NCBI GenBank assembly: GCA_002179805.1
Contig: NAVB01000200.1
Coordinates: 1-43,086 of the forward strand
DNA length: 43,086 bases
DNA from: Acanthamoeba lenticulata
Taxonomy: Eukaryota > Discosea > Longamoebia > Acanthamoebidae
Direction: 5' to 3'
This document shows, in pieces, positions 1 through 10,724 of this stretch. The position numbers were made by a program, and so were the translations under genes. The stretch's first letter is position 1; every line of letters starts with the position of its first letter. Under the pieces are notes generated by a model that made no database searches, was not told where the DNA came from, and saw nothing but the letters and a program-made list of their open reading frames with translations.

Positions 1-153
1 TCGTCTTCGCCCTTTCCTGTCAGCGCCGATTCCATTTCGACGACGGGATCCAGCGAGTTCTTCTTTGTCAGCACGCCTGTGACGACCGAGGAGCGGCGGA
101 AGGCCTTCGCTGCGACGGATAAGAAGCGCCGGTTGTCCTTTTCGCGCTCCTAG
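1..153 (+). CDS. 3' end of a gene cut by the window edge
   Basis: An open frame runs from base 1 to a TAG at 151-153 and gives 50 residues, rich in serine, threonine and phenylalanine and ending in a basic stretch (KKRRLSFSRS). Nothing in it identifies a family. Codon use (many C/G third positions) and the basic/serine-rich tail look like a real terminal exon of a gene whose body lies to the left. KKRRLS could be a nuclear localisation or basophilic kinase site, but that is only a guess from the motif. It could also be chance open frame. Confidence 0.45.
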   Translation, partial: SSSPFPVSADSISTTGSSEFFFVSTPVTTEERRKAFAATDKKRRLSFSRS

Positions 154-770
154 CCCCCGGACCTTCCTGGCCGGCCAGACTCAGGAAAACGACTCCTCGA
201 GAGGAGGCCGACCAGCTTGCGATCGCAGCAGTGCCAGACCTGGCGCGAAGCAACAAAGGCCCTTTCTTGGTTGTCGCTCCGGAGGTGTACATTACACGCA
301 CGGGAGGCGCGATCACGGGAGGTGGAGCGGACGACAGCTGGGCTCTGGATTATTTTGCGACAGGCCGCAGCCTCTCTCTTCTTCTCTCTCTCTCTCCTGC
401 TTTCGGCCCCACGCTCAAACTCCCCGCACACGCTCGCGACCATCTCCTTTCCTTCTTGCCCTCAAGCAGGCGCCGAGAGCGAAATGCAGTTTTCTTGCCA
501 TCACCCCTCGCGCCATCTCGATGTGGCCTTCTTCCTTGAATTCCCCTTTGGGCGCTTCATGGCTGGTCCTGGGAAAGGCTTTTGGCTGCGAGCGGGGGCG
601 ATGGGTGTCGGGCCCAGCAAAGCTGAAGGGAAGAGAGCGCCGAAACGTTTTGGCGCCAAGAAGCGTGCAGCGCCCTTCGTCCTTGTGCCGGCAACTCTCC
701 CCACAGAGTATGGCGTAGCGGGAGGACTGGCTTTGTCTGGTCTCTGCGTGCCCACCTTCCACATCTCTTG
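154..770. other. Intergenic / 5' flanking region, no convincing gene
   Basis: About 0.6 kb without a convincing coding model. An open frame covers 217-771 on the plus strand, but its translation is low complexity, has no domain, and its TGA overlaps the ATG of the next gene (TGATG at 769-773). The stretch holds a CT-rich tract at about 370-400 and an E2F-like palindrome at 648-659. It is best read as promoter and 5' leader of the gene starting at 771. Confidence 0.5.
644..659 (+). promoter_or_regulatory. E2F-like promoter element (copy 1)
   Basis: The 16-mer AACGTTTTGGCGCCAA contains the palindrome TTGGCGCCAA, which fits the E2F/DP consensus. It lies 112 bp before the ATG at 771. The same 16 bases occur in reverse orientation at 38711-38726 in the promoter between the HAD phosphatase and PARP genes. 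Confidence 0.5.
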
Positions 771-1626
771 ATGACCACACCTTCTGCTCCCGAGCCGACG
801 AAGGTCACCACCTCGCCTTGACGGCACCACTTGACACGGAGCAGTATACGTGAGGTTTAACCGACCAAACGCAGCCGCCCAAGACAGTGGCCGCAATTGA
901 CAGGAAGCTGGCCCGGGTTGATCAGCGGCTAGAGGATGTGCTGAGGATACGCCGACGAACGTCCCTAGGTTCGTAGCTCACCCGTCTAACAGTAGTAGAT
1001 CCTCTATGTTTACGCTTTATCGCCTCAGCTGCTGCAGATCCAACATTCCTGTGTAAATGTGACGCCAAACTCGAGAGTACTCGCTTTCCCAAACCTTGGG
1101 CTTCATCAGGGACCCCTCCTCGCCTCGTTTTTCATCTGTTTTAGAGCTTCACCAGAGGAGGGCCAAGTTGTGGCACAAGCGCAACATCGCTGCTGCTAGG
1201 TCTGTATTGGCTGCACGCCCCAACTCTCTCGGGCCGGACTGGCCAGTCACGCGTACATCGTTGGCTCCGCCCATCCCGCCTTCAGGCTTCCGCTTCATGT
1301 GTCCGTGTCCTGTGGCTTCTCCCACCGTCGCATCTCCCGAGTTCAGCTTCAAGCGTCCGCTCCTAGTGGATCCTCCGGGTGATCAGCAGATCTTCAAGAA
1401 ACCATCACCGTCTGCCCCACGCAGGAACCTGCAACCCAACCAAGAGGTCTTTTTCGCACCACCGCGCTACGTGCCGCCCGAGTCCGTGGAGCCGCTCCTT
1501 CCCTCTCACTCGGCGGGTGGGCGGCCTTTCTGTCCGCCCAACGAGTGGGCGCGAGGCATTCTCGGGCTCCTTAACGACGTCGCTGACGACGAAGCCGAAG
1601 AAGAGTACTTTGACAGCCTCCAGTAA
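771..1626 (+). CDS. Small uncharacterised protein with acidic C-terminus (3 exons)
   Basis: Proposed exons are 771-803, 875-968 and 1145-1626, with introns of 71 and 176 nt. All phases agree and give 202 aa. The second and third acceptors follow pyrimidine-rich tracts (the third is TTTTTCATCTGTTTTAG). The N-terminal third is charged and probably helical (IDRKLARVDQRLEDVLRIRR). The middle is proline-rich. The end is strongly acidic (DVADDEAEEEYFDSLQ), as in partners of basic proteins or transcription factors. I do not recognise the family. The last exon is secure from its composition. The first, of only 11 codons, is the weakest part and the true start could differ. The E2F-like element upstream suggests cell-cycle expression, which is inference. 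Confidence 0.55.
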
Positions 1627-1865
1627 AAAGATCGGTGAGACACATGAATACGACCCCAGTCCACCTCTTGAGCCCCCTCGTCGCTGGCTGCGCGGCAGCT
1701 GCGAGTGCCCCATGCTCGGCCCAGAGGGACTTTTTCTTTTTCAAACTTAGCGTAGCCAATAGAAAAAAATGGCATTTTTTAATGGGAAAAATAGCGGAGA
1801 AGGGGAGCAGAAAAGAACAACAAGAAGAGGGGGCAAAGCCTTATCAATCAATCAACCAACCGACA
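1627..1865. other. Intergenic spacer
   Basis: 239 bp between two plus-strand genes. It is A-rich just before the next ATG (about 1735-1865). No feature was recognised apart from that A-rich leader. Confidence 0.4.
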
Positions 1866-3186
1866 ATGGCAATGAACATACCCAGCACGACTACTGCCCG
1901 CGAGGCGCCGCGGCCCTGTTTGTCGTGTCGCCTCCGGCACGTGTCGTGCGACCGCCAGCGCCCCTGCGGCCGCTGCATGCGGCTGGGCGAGGAGGACCAG
2001 TGCGTGGACGCGCCGCGTGCACGTGTTGGCCGTCCCCGCAAGAACCGCATGCCCCCACCCCCGCCTCCCGTTGGCACCACGCTCACCGCGATCACCGCCA
2101 AGGCCCCATTACCCCCGCACCCCACTTCAAGGCTCCAAGCAACAATCAACAGCACCAGCCACAAGGGGCAAGAAAGAGGAAGGCAGTTGGCAGACCCGCT
2201 GGACGCCACGCTGTCGCTTACAAGAGTCCTGCTGGAGCTCAAGAAGCTGCGCCGTGAGACCTCGGCCATGACGGGCAAGCTCGGTCGGGTAGCCAAGCAG
2301 CAGAAAGAGATACGGCGCCAGCTCAATACCAAGCTGGTACAATGCCCTTCATCTTCTTCGACTTCTACTTCTTTTTCCTTCTCTCCGTCCCCACGACACT
2401 CGTCCGGCGACTGGAGCAAAGTCTTGCGGATCTACACCTCTACACACGTCCAGACTCGCGTCCTTTCTTCTCCGCTGTCGGATAACAACCTGCTCAACTG
2501 CCTGCCCGACCGGCCTTGGGTGATCGAACGCGCAGTGTCCCGCGCTGAGCTGCGCCTTCCCAAGCACCAATTCCCTGCAGGCAGCGAGCCCTACGTTGCG
2601 TTAAGCATAGCTCCGCTCGTTTCTGTATTCAACGACCTGGCCGCCAGCCTCTTCCAATACACTCGGGTTCGTAGGCATCCTCTTTGTTGGAGGCAATAAC
2701 GATTGCCCAGGTTGATTGACGTATTGTTGTTGTTGTTGTTGTTGGTACTACGTCGATCAGGAGGAGCTGCAGGACATGAACGCGCTCCGCCTCTTTCCAC
2801 ACTCCATATGGGAAACCATTTTCACCATGGGCGAGGTGTTCAACCACTGTTCCAACAGTGTCGGGCCCATCTACCACATCAAAACGCCCATGATCGACAA
2901 GCACGGCAGCACCCTCCACGCCGACTGCCGATGGCAGAGCTTCTACGACGCGCAGGGCGCCTTCACCTGGGGCGTGATGGTGGTCGACAACTGGAGCAGA
3001 CCCCACCTCGAGCCCGAGACGCAACAGCACCGTCATCAACCAGGTCCTCACGTGGTGGAGGAGGCGGCGACCACCGTCAGCCAACCCCAACCCCATCACA
3101 ACGACAACGACGCAATCGACATTGATGTCGACCTTTCCGCCTCACTCGAAGATCTGTACGCCCACTTCTTTGATTCGCCAACATGA
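1866..3186 (+). CDS. Zn(II)2Cys6 binuclear-cluster regulator with a C-terminal PAS-like domain
   Basis: Two exons, 1866-2666 and 2761-3186, are joined by a 94-nt phase-0 intron and give 408 aa. Residues 18-46 carry six cysteines in the spacing C-X2-C-X6-C-X5-C-X2-C-X8-C, the fungal-type Zn2Cys6 DNA-binding cluster. A basic stretch (RARVGRPRKNR) follows directly. A leucine-rich, probably coiled segment lies near residues 115-155. Removing the intron creates FNDLAASLFQYTREELQD, which matches the N-x-A...Y-T-r-E-E-L core of a PAS domain, followed by a beta-rich stretch ending near WGVMVVDNW. A Zn2Cys6 cluster plus PAS is the layout of fungal Ert1/AcuK-type regulators of carbon metabolism. Relation to that group is inference. 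The gene ends 27 bp from the end of the permease gene on the other strand. Confidence 0.85.
2723..2745. repeat. Trinucleotide (TTG) run in an intron
   Basis: About seven TTG/TGT units lie inside the single intron of the Zn2Cys6 gene, just before its acceptor. It is likely a length-variable microsatellite that also serves as the pyrimidine-rich tract. Confidence 0.6.
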
Positions 3187-3213
3187 AGCAAGGTGAATGT
3201 CAAGGAGAAAGCG

Positions 3214-5576
3214 TCATGTCTTCTTGTGTACATCGTCATCCACTCCATCCACATCGTCATGGCCATGCTCTGGGTCGACAGGCCACTGGCCCGCCCGTCG
3301 GATGCGTTCGTCGGGCGAGAGCTTGGCTGACCCGAGCAGGTAGCTTCGCTCGTCAAAGTGGAAGGAGGCCGAGAGGGACGTCACCTGCTTGTCGCGCCCG
3401 CGCGCCACGACGATCCCGATCGCGAGCACCACGACCGTGGCCAGCAGCGTCACCCACCCTACACCAGCAACCGTGAGTGACACGGTCTCATCACCATCCA
3501 TCATCATCTTCGGCCGAACCTCCAATCTCGTCAACAGGGCGAGGCCACAGAATGTTGAGGATCATCGCCACACCGTAGATGAGCGCTCCGATTCCGACCG
3601 GCAGCCGATACTGTTTGTTTCATGAGGAAGAGAAGGCAGAGCAAGGAGTGAGTGTTTATACGGGACACGAGCGAGCCCTCCTTCTCTGGAGGAGGGCGAG
3701 ACGCACCTTGCCAAGCCCAAAGTAGTCGCTGTGGTGGGTGGTCTCCTCGGTGAGGCGCGTGTGCTTGGCCAAGCGCCCTGTCCATGAGGCGTAGATGTGG
3801 GCCACCACGACCGCCTGAAAAGATATGTACACTGTGCCCCACGTCCCGGCCACATCATATCGCATCAGCAACACGAGACGCATTGCATGACGCAAACAAA
3901 AAGCTGCTCAGGCGCACCTCCGGCGACGCAGTAGTCCACGACAATCTCGTGCACGTTGAGAGAGCCCACGTGGATGCTGGTGGTAAGAATCACACACATG
4001 GGGATGAACGCCGCCACCAGCGTGGCGTTCACCGGCACCTGCATGCGTGCAATGTGCGCCCCTCTGTGAGTGGACCATGACCATCATCGCACGACAGCGC
4101 CAGGGAGGGCGAGAGAAGAACGTTTTTAACGAAAGTACCTGCGAGCGGGGCGAGACCTGCTTGAGCCACGCCGAGCAGGGGAGGACGTCGTCACGCGCAT
4201 AGGCCCAGATGATTCGGGCGATGGCCGCTTGCATGGCGCCGGCGCACGACACGTAGCAGATCTGCCCCCGCCCACACTCGGTGAGAAGAGGCCGTGTATC
4301 TCGCAGGATTCGAGGCGGCCGCGATGGGGGAAGGAGTACGAGGAGGAGGATAGACACGATCCGCGTGAGGGTGGAGCCCATGTGGGCCTGCAGGATGGCC
4401 GAAATGGAGGTCGTCTCCAGGTCGGGGCGGGCTGTGATGAGCGCGACTGAAGAGGAGTGAAGATGGAGCATGAGCCAAGAGCCGAGTAGAGGAGGCGTAG
4501 GAAGAGAGAGAGAGAGAGAGGATGTTACATTGGAGAAGAAAGACGGCAACGGCAGCGCTGCCCAGGCTGAGAAGCATGGTGCGTGGCACCGACCGGCGAC
4601 TGTCCTTCACCTCCTCGCTGACCGCCGCCGCGCTCTCGAATCTTGTGGTTGTTGTTGATGTTGATGAGGATGACGTTGGTCCGGTGTGCGGACGAGGCGG
4701 CAGGCACGCACCCGTAGAAGACAAAGGCCTGCGCGAGGATAGCCGACAGGAAGGGCAGCCTACCCGTGTAGGTCGGCGATGGGTCGAACACGGTCGAGTA
4801 GGGCTGGTGCGGCCCCGAGCTCACCAGCAGGAAGAGCGCTGCAAAGGTGGAGCTTGTAAACCATGTGGCAAGAGATGAACCAGAAGGACTGGCTGCGTAC
4901 CAATGCCGAGGGTCATGACGAACTCGAGGACCATGCCAACGTTGGTGAGGAGGGTGGTGATACCCACGCCACCAACGTTGATGGCCGTCTGCAGCAGGCA
5001 GATGGCCAAGGCGATGGCCACCTCGCCCCACGAGGACTCGTCCACGCCGCTTTCGCCTCCAGCCGTCCCGAACGGAACGATGCCCAACGTCTCCAGCAGG
5101 AAGGGCGCCGCCCCGAGGTTGACTGCAGCAATGGTGATGAGCAGGGCCCAGCAGTAGGCCCACCCAACGAGCCAGCCATAGCGCGGGCCGAGAAGTCGTC
5201 GCGCCCACTGGTAGAGGGCGCCGGCCATCGGGTAGACGACGGCAAGCTCGCAGAAGACGAGCGCCACCAGCGTCTGGCCCAGCACGACGAGGGGCAGGCC
5301 CCAGATAAAGAGACCTCCCCCTGTTAACAGAGTTGTGTCAGTGGGAGGTTGCGCACCACCAGAAAAAAGTTGAGGCGGCACCGCACCGGCGGCGAGGCCG
5401 AGCGTGAAGAGCGTGTAGACGCCCACCGTGGGCGATGTGTAGGAGAAAGCCAGCCCGAACGAAGTCAACGGCCCCAGCGAGCGGGAAAGCTCCTGCTCGT
5501 AGCCGAATGACTGCAGCATGCTGCGATCGCCATGCGGATCTTCCGTTTCGCGCTTCTGCTTATCTACCGCGTCCAT
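3214..5576 (-). CDS. Amino acid permease, APC superfamily (10 exons)
   Basis: Membrane transporter that probably imports amino acids or polyamines. Exons on the minus strand: 5576-5387, 5320-4901, 4838-4712, 4641-4529, 4446-4358, 4261-4139, 4038-3918, 3831-3707, 3610-3520 and 3458-3214. Introns are 62-100 nt and phases agree throughout, giving 547 aa. The N-terminus (SFGYEQELSRSLGPLTSFGLAF) is typical of fungal-type GABA/amino acid permeases. The best signature arises only after splicing: YGFES-AAAVSEEVKDSRRSVPR near residues 245-265, the conserved loop after TM6. Further TM-like segments follow (VNATLVAAFIP, WVTLLATVVVLAIGIVVA). The C-terminus is cytosolic and acidic with a double lysine. 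Substrate cannot be told from sequence. The exon 7/8 junction is the least certain, because an alternative acceptor gives a different frame that does not look coding. Confidence 0.9.
4505..4521. repeat. (GA)n microsatellite in a permease intron
   Basis: About eight GA units lie in the fourth intron of the permease gene. On the gene strand this is a (TC)n pyrimidine tract. It has no coding role. Confidence 0.6.
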
Positions 5577-5747
5577 GTCCTCCCCGCCACCTTGCCAGCA
5601 CAGTCTGTTCGTTGAGTTCGTTACTTCTTCTTGCCCGACGGCGGAAAGTCCGGCCTTTGGCGTTTTTCGCTCAGCTTTCGCACATTTCTTACTGACCCAT
5701 ATTGAATACTTGAAATTCCAACACTAGTATTTCATTCTTTGAATGCT
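5577..5747. other. Promoter region of the permease gene / 3' flank of the transporter gene
   Basis: 171 bp between two genes both read on the minus strand. It becomes AT-rich towards 5690-5740, consistent with a 3' untranslated end of the transporter and a short upstream region for the permease. No specific site was recognised. Confidence 0.35.
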
Positions 5748-8641
5748 TCAGTACCAGGGGATGAGGACGTGGGTGATGAGCAGGTAGACGTTGGAGATGA
5801 GGAGGGTCAGGAGGCAGCACGGGAAGCCGATGCGGAAAAAGTGCATGAAGGTGAGCTTGTAGCCCTGCTGCTCGGACAAACCCGCGGCGACGATGTTGGC
5901 CGGCGCGCCGATGAGGGTCGCGTTGCCGCCCAGGCAGCAGCCAAAGACGAGCGCCCAGACGAGGGGCGTGAGGGGCAGGCCCATGTCAGACCCGGCCAGG
6001 CGGGCCACGACGGGGATCATCGTCTGCGTGAAGGGGATGTTGTCGATCACGCCGCCGATCGTGCCGCCCACCCACACGAGGAGCGAGATGGCCACCGACA
6101 GGCGCAGGTTGCCCGCCGGGACGTGGCCGATAAGGGACGCCGTGTGGTCGGCGATGAACTGCACCACGCCGAGCTCCTCGAGCGCCTTCAGCAGCACGAA
6201 CAGGCCTGCAAAGTAGATCAACGTGCCCAGCTCCACCTGTAGCCGAGCGTGAGTTGTGAGAAGAGGAAGAAGAAGAAGAAGAAGGAAAGGAAAAGAAGAA
6301 AATGATAAAAAAACCTTCTCAAAGACGGTGTTGATGTCGTGCACGTCAGCAAGGATGAGGAGGACGACGGCGCCGATAAGGGCCGTCCAAGCAAGGCTCA
6401 GGTGCAGCTCGACAAAGGCCTCGAGGAAGAAGACCAGCACGACGACCACAAGCACGATGCCGCTCTTGATCAAGAGGGGCATGTTGGTGATGACGTACTT
6501 GGTCTCGATCTCGGCCACATACTCAGCCTCGGCCAGGTTGCCCTTGCCCACCGCACGTCCCTCACGCACCACATTTTTCTATACGCCCAGTTTCGTAAAC
6601 ATTTCGAATATTCTTCATAAAAAAGTTGAATAAATATAAGGTGAGGCGCGTACGAGGTTTTTGATGTGCTCCTCGAGCTTCTTCTTGACGATCTTGGCCT
6701 CCTCCCCGTCGTAGGCGTTGAGGCGGCTGACGGTGAGCTGCCAGATGGCGATCTCACGCATCTTGCGCGTGACCGGCTGGCGCTTGAGTTGCTCGCGATA
6801 GAGGTACTTGAGCAAAAAGAACACGCCAATGATGCACATAATCGCGCCCGGCGCCACGTGCAGCGAGAAGTTGCCAAAGTTGATCACGCCCGTGTGCTGC
6901 ATGTTGATCCAATCACGTCCGCGTGAGTCACATAGCTCGATGGCATCGGAAGGGGGACAGGGCACGGACCGCGAAGCCGTTGACGATGAGAATGTTGGGC
7001 GGGTCACCGATGGCAGTAGCAGTACCAGAGATGTTAGCAAAGAGGACCTCAGCGATGACGATCGGCAGCGGGTCGAGGTCCATCACTGAGCACAGGCGGA
7101 TGGTCATCGGCCCCAAGAGGAGCATCGTCGTGACGCTGTCCACAAAGGGCGACAGGCAGCACATCAAGACGCACAGCAGCACCAGCAGCCTGTGGGACGT
7201 ACGTCGCGAAAGAAAAACATGAATTCATGACCAACAGGGAGGGGAAGGAAGACGCGCGAGTACCGCCAGTAGTCACCGTTGGCCAGCTTGTAGGCGCGGA
7301 CGGCGGCCCACTCGAAGAAACCCGTGTCAGTGAGCACGCCGACTATGACCATCATGCCAAACAGAAGACTCACAGTCTCGTAGTCGATCCACGAAACGAT
7401 GGTCTCGAAGGTCGGCCGCTCATGGATGATCGACAACGCCGCTGTGTTGGCATGTGATGACAATCAGAGTTAGGCACATAGGCTCCTGCTCCCTCTAATT
7501 GATGATGGGTTTGTACCGAGCGCCAAGAAGGAACCCGTCAAGGCGGCGATTGTGTGGTGCAGGAGGTTGAAGATGATCATGGCGTAAACCAGCGTCAGGA
7601 TGCTCACACCGATGATCACCTGGTGCTTGGCCAGCCCGCTGGCGAGCGCGACCTGCAGCTCGAGCGCAATAGGCACCTGCGCGATAGGCACTCAGCAATG
7701 AGACTCATGGTGGCAACAAAAGGCGAGACGGGAACGCAACGGTGCTGTTGGTCGTGACGTAGACGCGAACAGACTTGTAATGGTCGTCCTCCAGCTCAAA
7801 CTCGAGCTTTTCGGCGAGCTCGGCCTCGTGATCAAGCGCAAAGCTCCATGTCTCGAGGTCAGTCCATTGAGCCTGGTCTGTGCCTGAGCCTTGCAGGGCA
7901 AGGACGAGCTGCGCTGTCTCGGAGGCCAGCTTCTGCGCAGCCAGTGTGATATCAACGCGCGACTTGTCGTTGGCTTCAAATGACCGCATGTGGCTGCCAA
8001 GAGAGTTAAGGAAGAAGAGAGCTAGAGCAGTTGCGGGGAGCTCACAAATAATGTAATGAAGGAAGAGGAGGGTGAATTGAAGAGGATATAATAGGCGCAC
8101 TCGCCGAGAGGCCAATAAGATGTCTTTCCTCTTCGACCTCGGCCTGCGACATCAAACAGCCGATGGCAATAGCCAGCACGATCAAGATGGAAGCAATTTT
8201 GATGGTCTTGGCGGACACGACGCTGCCCAACAATCGGAAGTGATTGGTGGGTGGCGCCGTGCGCACGGGAAAGGAGGGCTCATCTTCTGCCCGGTAGGCC
8301 TCCTCAGAGGCAAGAATTGAACCGGGCGTCGTGGTGCCGTAGGTGCCCGATTGGCGTAGCGGGTTGTGGCCGCGCAGCACGATGTCCTCATCGGCAGATG
8401 TTAGCAAATCATAGTGCTCCCCTCCCTCCTGGCCTCCTCCCGGGAGGTCGTCCGCATCGAAGAATGGGTCGTTGATCGTAGAATGCATGATGCTGCTTCG
8501 CGACGCCCGCAACGAAGCCATGTTGTCAGGTGGAGTTGAACGATGCCGGGCAGTTGTGTCAAGGAGCGGCTGGCGCGGGTCGTCAAAATTTTGGTCAGGC
8601 CCCGTGGTGGCTGGTTCTCGAGAAGAGAAGAAGCTGGCCAT
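5748..8641 (-). CDS. OCA2-like: P protein (OCA2)-like transporter, ArsB/NhaD ion transporter superfamily
   Basis: Exons on the minus strand: 8641-8046, 7993-7741, 7676-7517, 7441-7264, 7189-6970, 6896-6654, 6578-6315 and 6236-5748. Phases agree and give 800 aa, close to animal P proteins (about 840). Residues 1-150 are a hydrophilic cytosolic tail with di-leucine-like QPLLD. One TM (ASILIVLAIAIGCL) and a luminal domain of about 80 residues follow. The 12-TM core then has the two half-repeats of the family: ERPTFETIVSWIDYET, SGTATAIGDPPNILIV near residue 455, and GGNATLIGAPANIVAAG near 745. In mammals the P protein sits in melanosomes and controls ion balance and pH; bacterial relatives pump arsenite or Na+. 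An intracellular anion or cation transporter is the safe call. The first intron (52 nt) is the least certain. Confidence 0.92.
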
Positions 8642-8901
8642 CTGTTCTTGGGGTCTCCTTGTACGTCGCGCCGTCGTGTGTAGGATGTTCTTGCAGAGAG
8701 TGAATGATGAGGTGATAAGCGAGGTGATGGCGGGGACGTGGGCGAGATAGAGAAGCGGCTCCGCGCTTTATTATTGGGTGGGATGGGAAGGGCAGCTTCC
8801 ACAGGCAGAGCAGCACGTGCAATAAAAGAAGCCTCTCTTCAAATAATCTCATTGCGCCCGGTGTTGCGCCCGCCTGGTGTTGTCGCTGGCGTGTCTCCTC
8901 T
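8642..8901. other. Spacer between two minus-strand genes
   Basis: 260 bp that must hold the promoter of the OCA2-like gene and the 3' end of the oxidase gene. No ORF or motif was recognised. Confidence 0.35.
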
Positions 8902-10724
8902 TCACAACTTGGGAGTGGAGGCGTTGAGAAGCGCCGGCCTGCGATCGACGCAGCGAAGAGTGAGCTACTTCACAAACCAGGAAGGTGCACGTACCTGGTG
9001 ATCCTGAAGGCATCGATGGGGTAGGTGGTCTCGCCCTTGATGGCGATTTGGGACAGGATCAAGCCGATGAGGGAGGCCCACTAATGAAGAGACGAAACTA
9101 CGTGAGCCAGGCAGAAGAAGCATTATGGAATGGAAACCGCGGTACCTTGTAGGCGTGACCGGCACCGACAAAGACCGAAATCTGCGGGTAGGCGGGGACC
9201 TGCACATGTAGAGAAAGAGAAGAGAGCCTGAGATGTGTGCCCTTGAACGAGAGCTCAAGGGCAGAGGTCAGACTGAAGACGAACCTTGTCGATGATGAAA
9301 TGCCTGTCGGGGGTGAGGCAGTAGAGGCAGGTCTTGGTGAAGCTGACTTCATCACACGACTCCGGGATGTACTTCTTGAGGAAGCCAGTCACGGTCGTCT
9401 CGGCCTCCTTGTCCGGGACGAAGGAACGGGTCGAAGCTGTCACGACCTTGCCTCCGCAGTCGAGACCGGCCTTGGTCGCCACCTCACCTGGACAAGGACA
9501 GTGTCAGCTGCATTGATCAGGTAAAGCAGAGAGCCAAGAGCCATGGCTGGTTTGTTTCGAACCGTAGACGGGGAAGCCGTAGAAGCACTTCTTGTCGTAG
9601 TAGGAGATCCACACCGGGAAGCGCTCGGGAGCGAACATGCGCAGGTTGTTGGTGTGATAGTAGGTCACCTGCTCCTGCGTGACCCAGAGAGGAAGATCGA
9701 GGCCGAAGCTGGCCTTGACGACGTCCTTTGTCCAGGCACCGCTGGCCATGATGAGCTTTTTGCAGGTGAATACACCCTTGTTGGTGACGATCCTGGCGCC
9801 CTCAGTTCCGATCGGCTGGACGAGCTCGACGATCGTATTGTCGCTGATGCGGACGCCACGGGCCTGGGTGGAGTGGGTGAGATTTTTCATCGCCATACGG
9901 GCCACTGAGAGGTAACAAACAACGCACCCGGGCCAGGGCGATGTGGGTGGCATTGCCCTTGCGGGCATCGACGAGGCCACCATCGGCCTGGTACACCGCG
10001 TGGTCGGCATCGGTCAAGTTGAACTGGGGGAACCTGTAAAGGTGATGGGTTGTTTGTTTTTGTTGCTCGATAAAGGGGTGGTTCATCTTGCGGTCAGAAA
10101 GAATACCTCTTCCTGACCTCCTCACCGGAGAGGACGGTGTGGGGCATGCCCTGCTTCCTCATCGTGGAGATGTACTGATGTACCAGACACAGCAGGTTAG
10201 CGCACCATGAAGGAGGCATTTGATTAAGACAAGGGGTTGCCTTACCTTGTCAACCTCAACACCAGACTTGGGGCCAAACACCAAAGCGCCGGTCTTGTGG
10301 ACCAGTTGAACACCGGACTCGTCCTCCACAGCCTTCCACGCTACAAGATAGATAGCAGGTTTGAGTTCAATGGTGAAGTACGATGGGCGCCCATGTTAGG
10401 CTGTTTGTACCCGTGTACATGTGGGGCGCCAGCGTGGTGTAGCACTGCTCGTCATAGCTGGGATACATCCAGGTCAATGAGTGGGCTCTACGTAGGTAGG
10501 GCGTTAGCGGCAACCACATACCTCAGGCGAATAATACGCGAGTGATCCTGCGAGCCGCCGTTGACGTGGCCCAGCTCGAACCTCTCGATGCCAAGCACCT
10601 CCTCACCAGGTACCTGGGTGGAGAGCCAGTAGAGGGCAGCACTACCGATACCACCGCATCCAATGACAATGTAGGTGAAGTCCCTCTTTTCGAGTCCGAA
10701 GTTGCTGGTGGGGTGCGATTCCAT
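8902..10724 (-). CDS. Sarcosine/pipecolate oxidase-like FAD enzyme (MSOX family)
   Basis: Oxidises N-methyl or cyclic secondary amino acids using FAD and O2, giving H2O2. Exons: 10724-10522, 10457-10411, 10340-10246, 10174-10107, 10033-9928, 9863-9563, 9487-9285, 9199-9146, 9080-8995 and 8938-8902. This gives 399 aa, the family's usual length (about 390). The dinucleotide-binding motif is YIVIGCGGIGSAALYWL near residues 17-33. The RIIRL active-site arginine region follows NGGSQDHS. KTCLYCLTPDRHFIID holds the cysteine that binds FAD covalently in this family. VGAGHAYKWASLIG is the conserved GHGFK-like strand. The last exon has only 12 codons and ends in PKL, a weak PTS1-like peroxisomal signal. 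If its intron is retained, translation stops after YVHLPGL instead. Substrate (sarcosine, pipecolate, N-methyl-tryptophan) is not decidable here. Confidence 0.92.

Noticed and set aside
217..771. 184-aa plus-strand ORF at the left end
   Set aside because: Low-complexity translation, no domain, no splice support, and it overlaps the start of a better gene. Treated as promoter/leader.
9864..9927. Apparent frame break inside the sarcosine oxidase-like gene
   Set aside because: A 64-nt intron with acceptor CACCCAG restores the frame and gives a family-like sequence, so the gene is intact.
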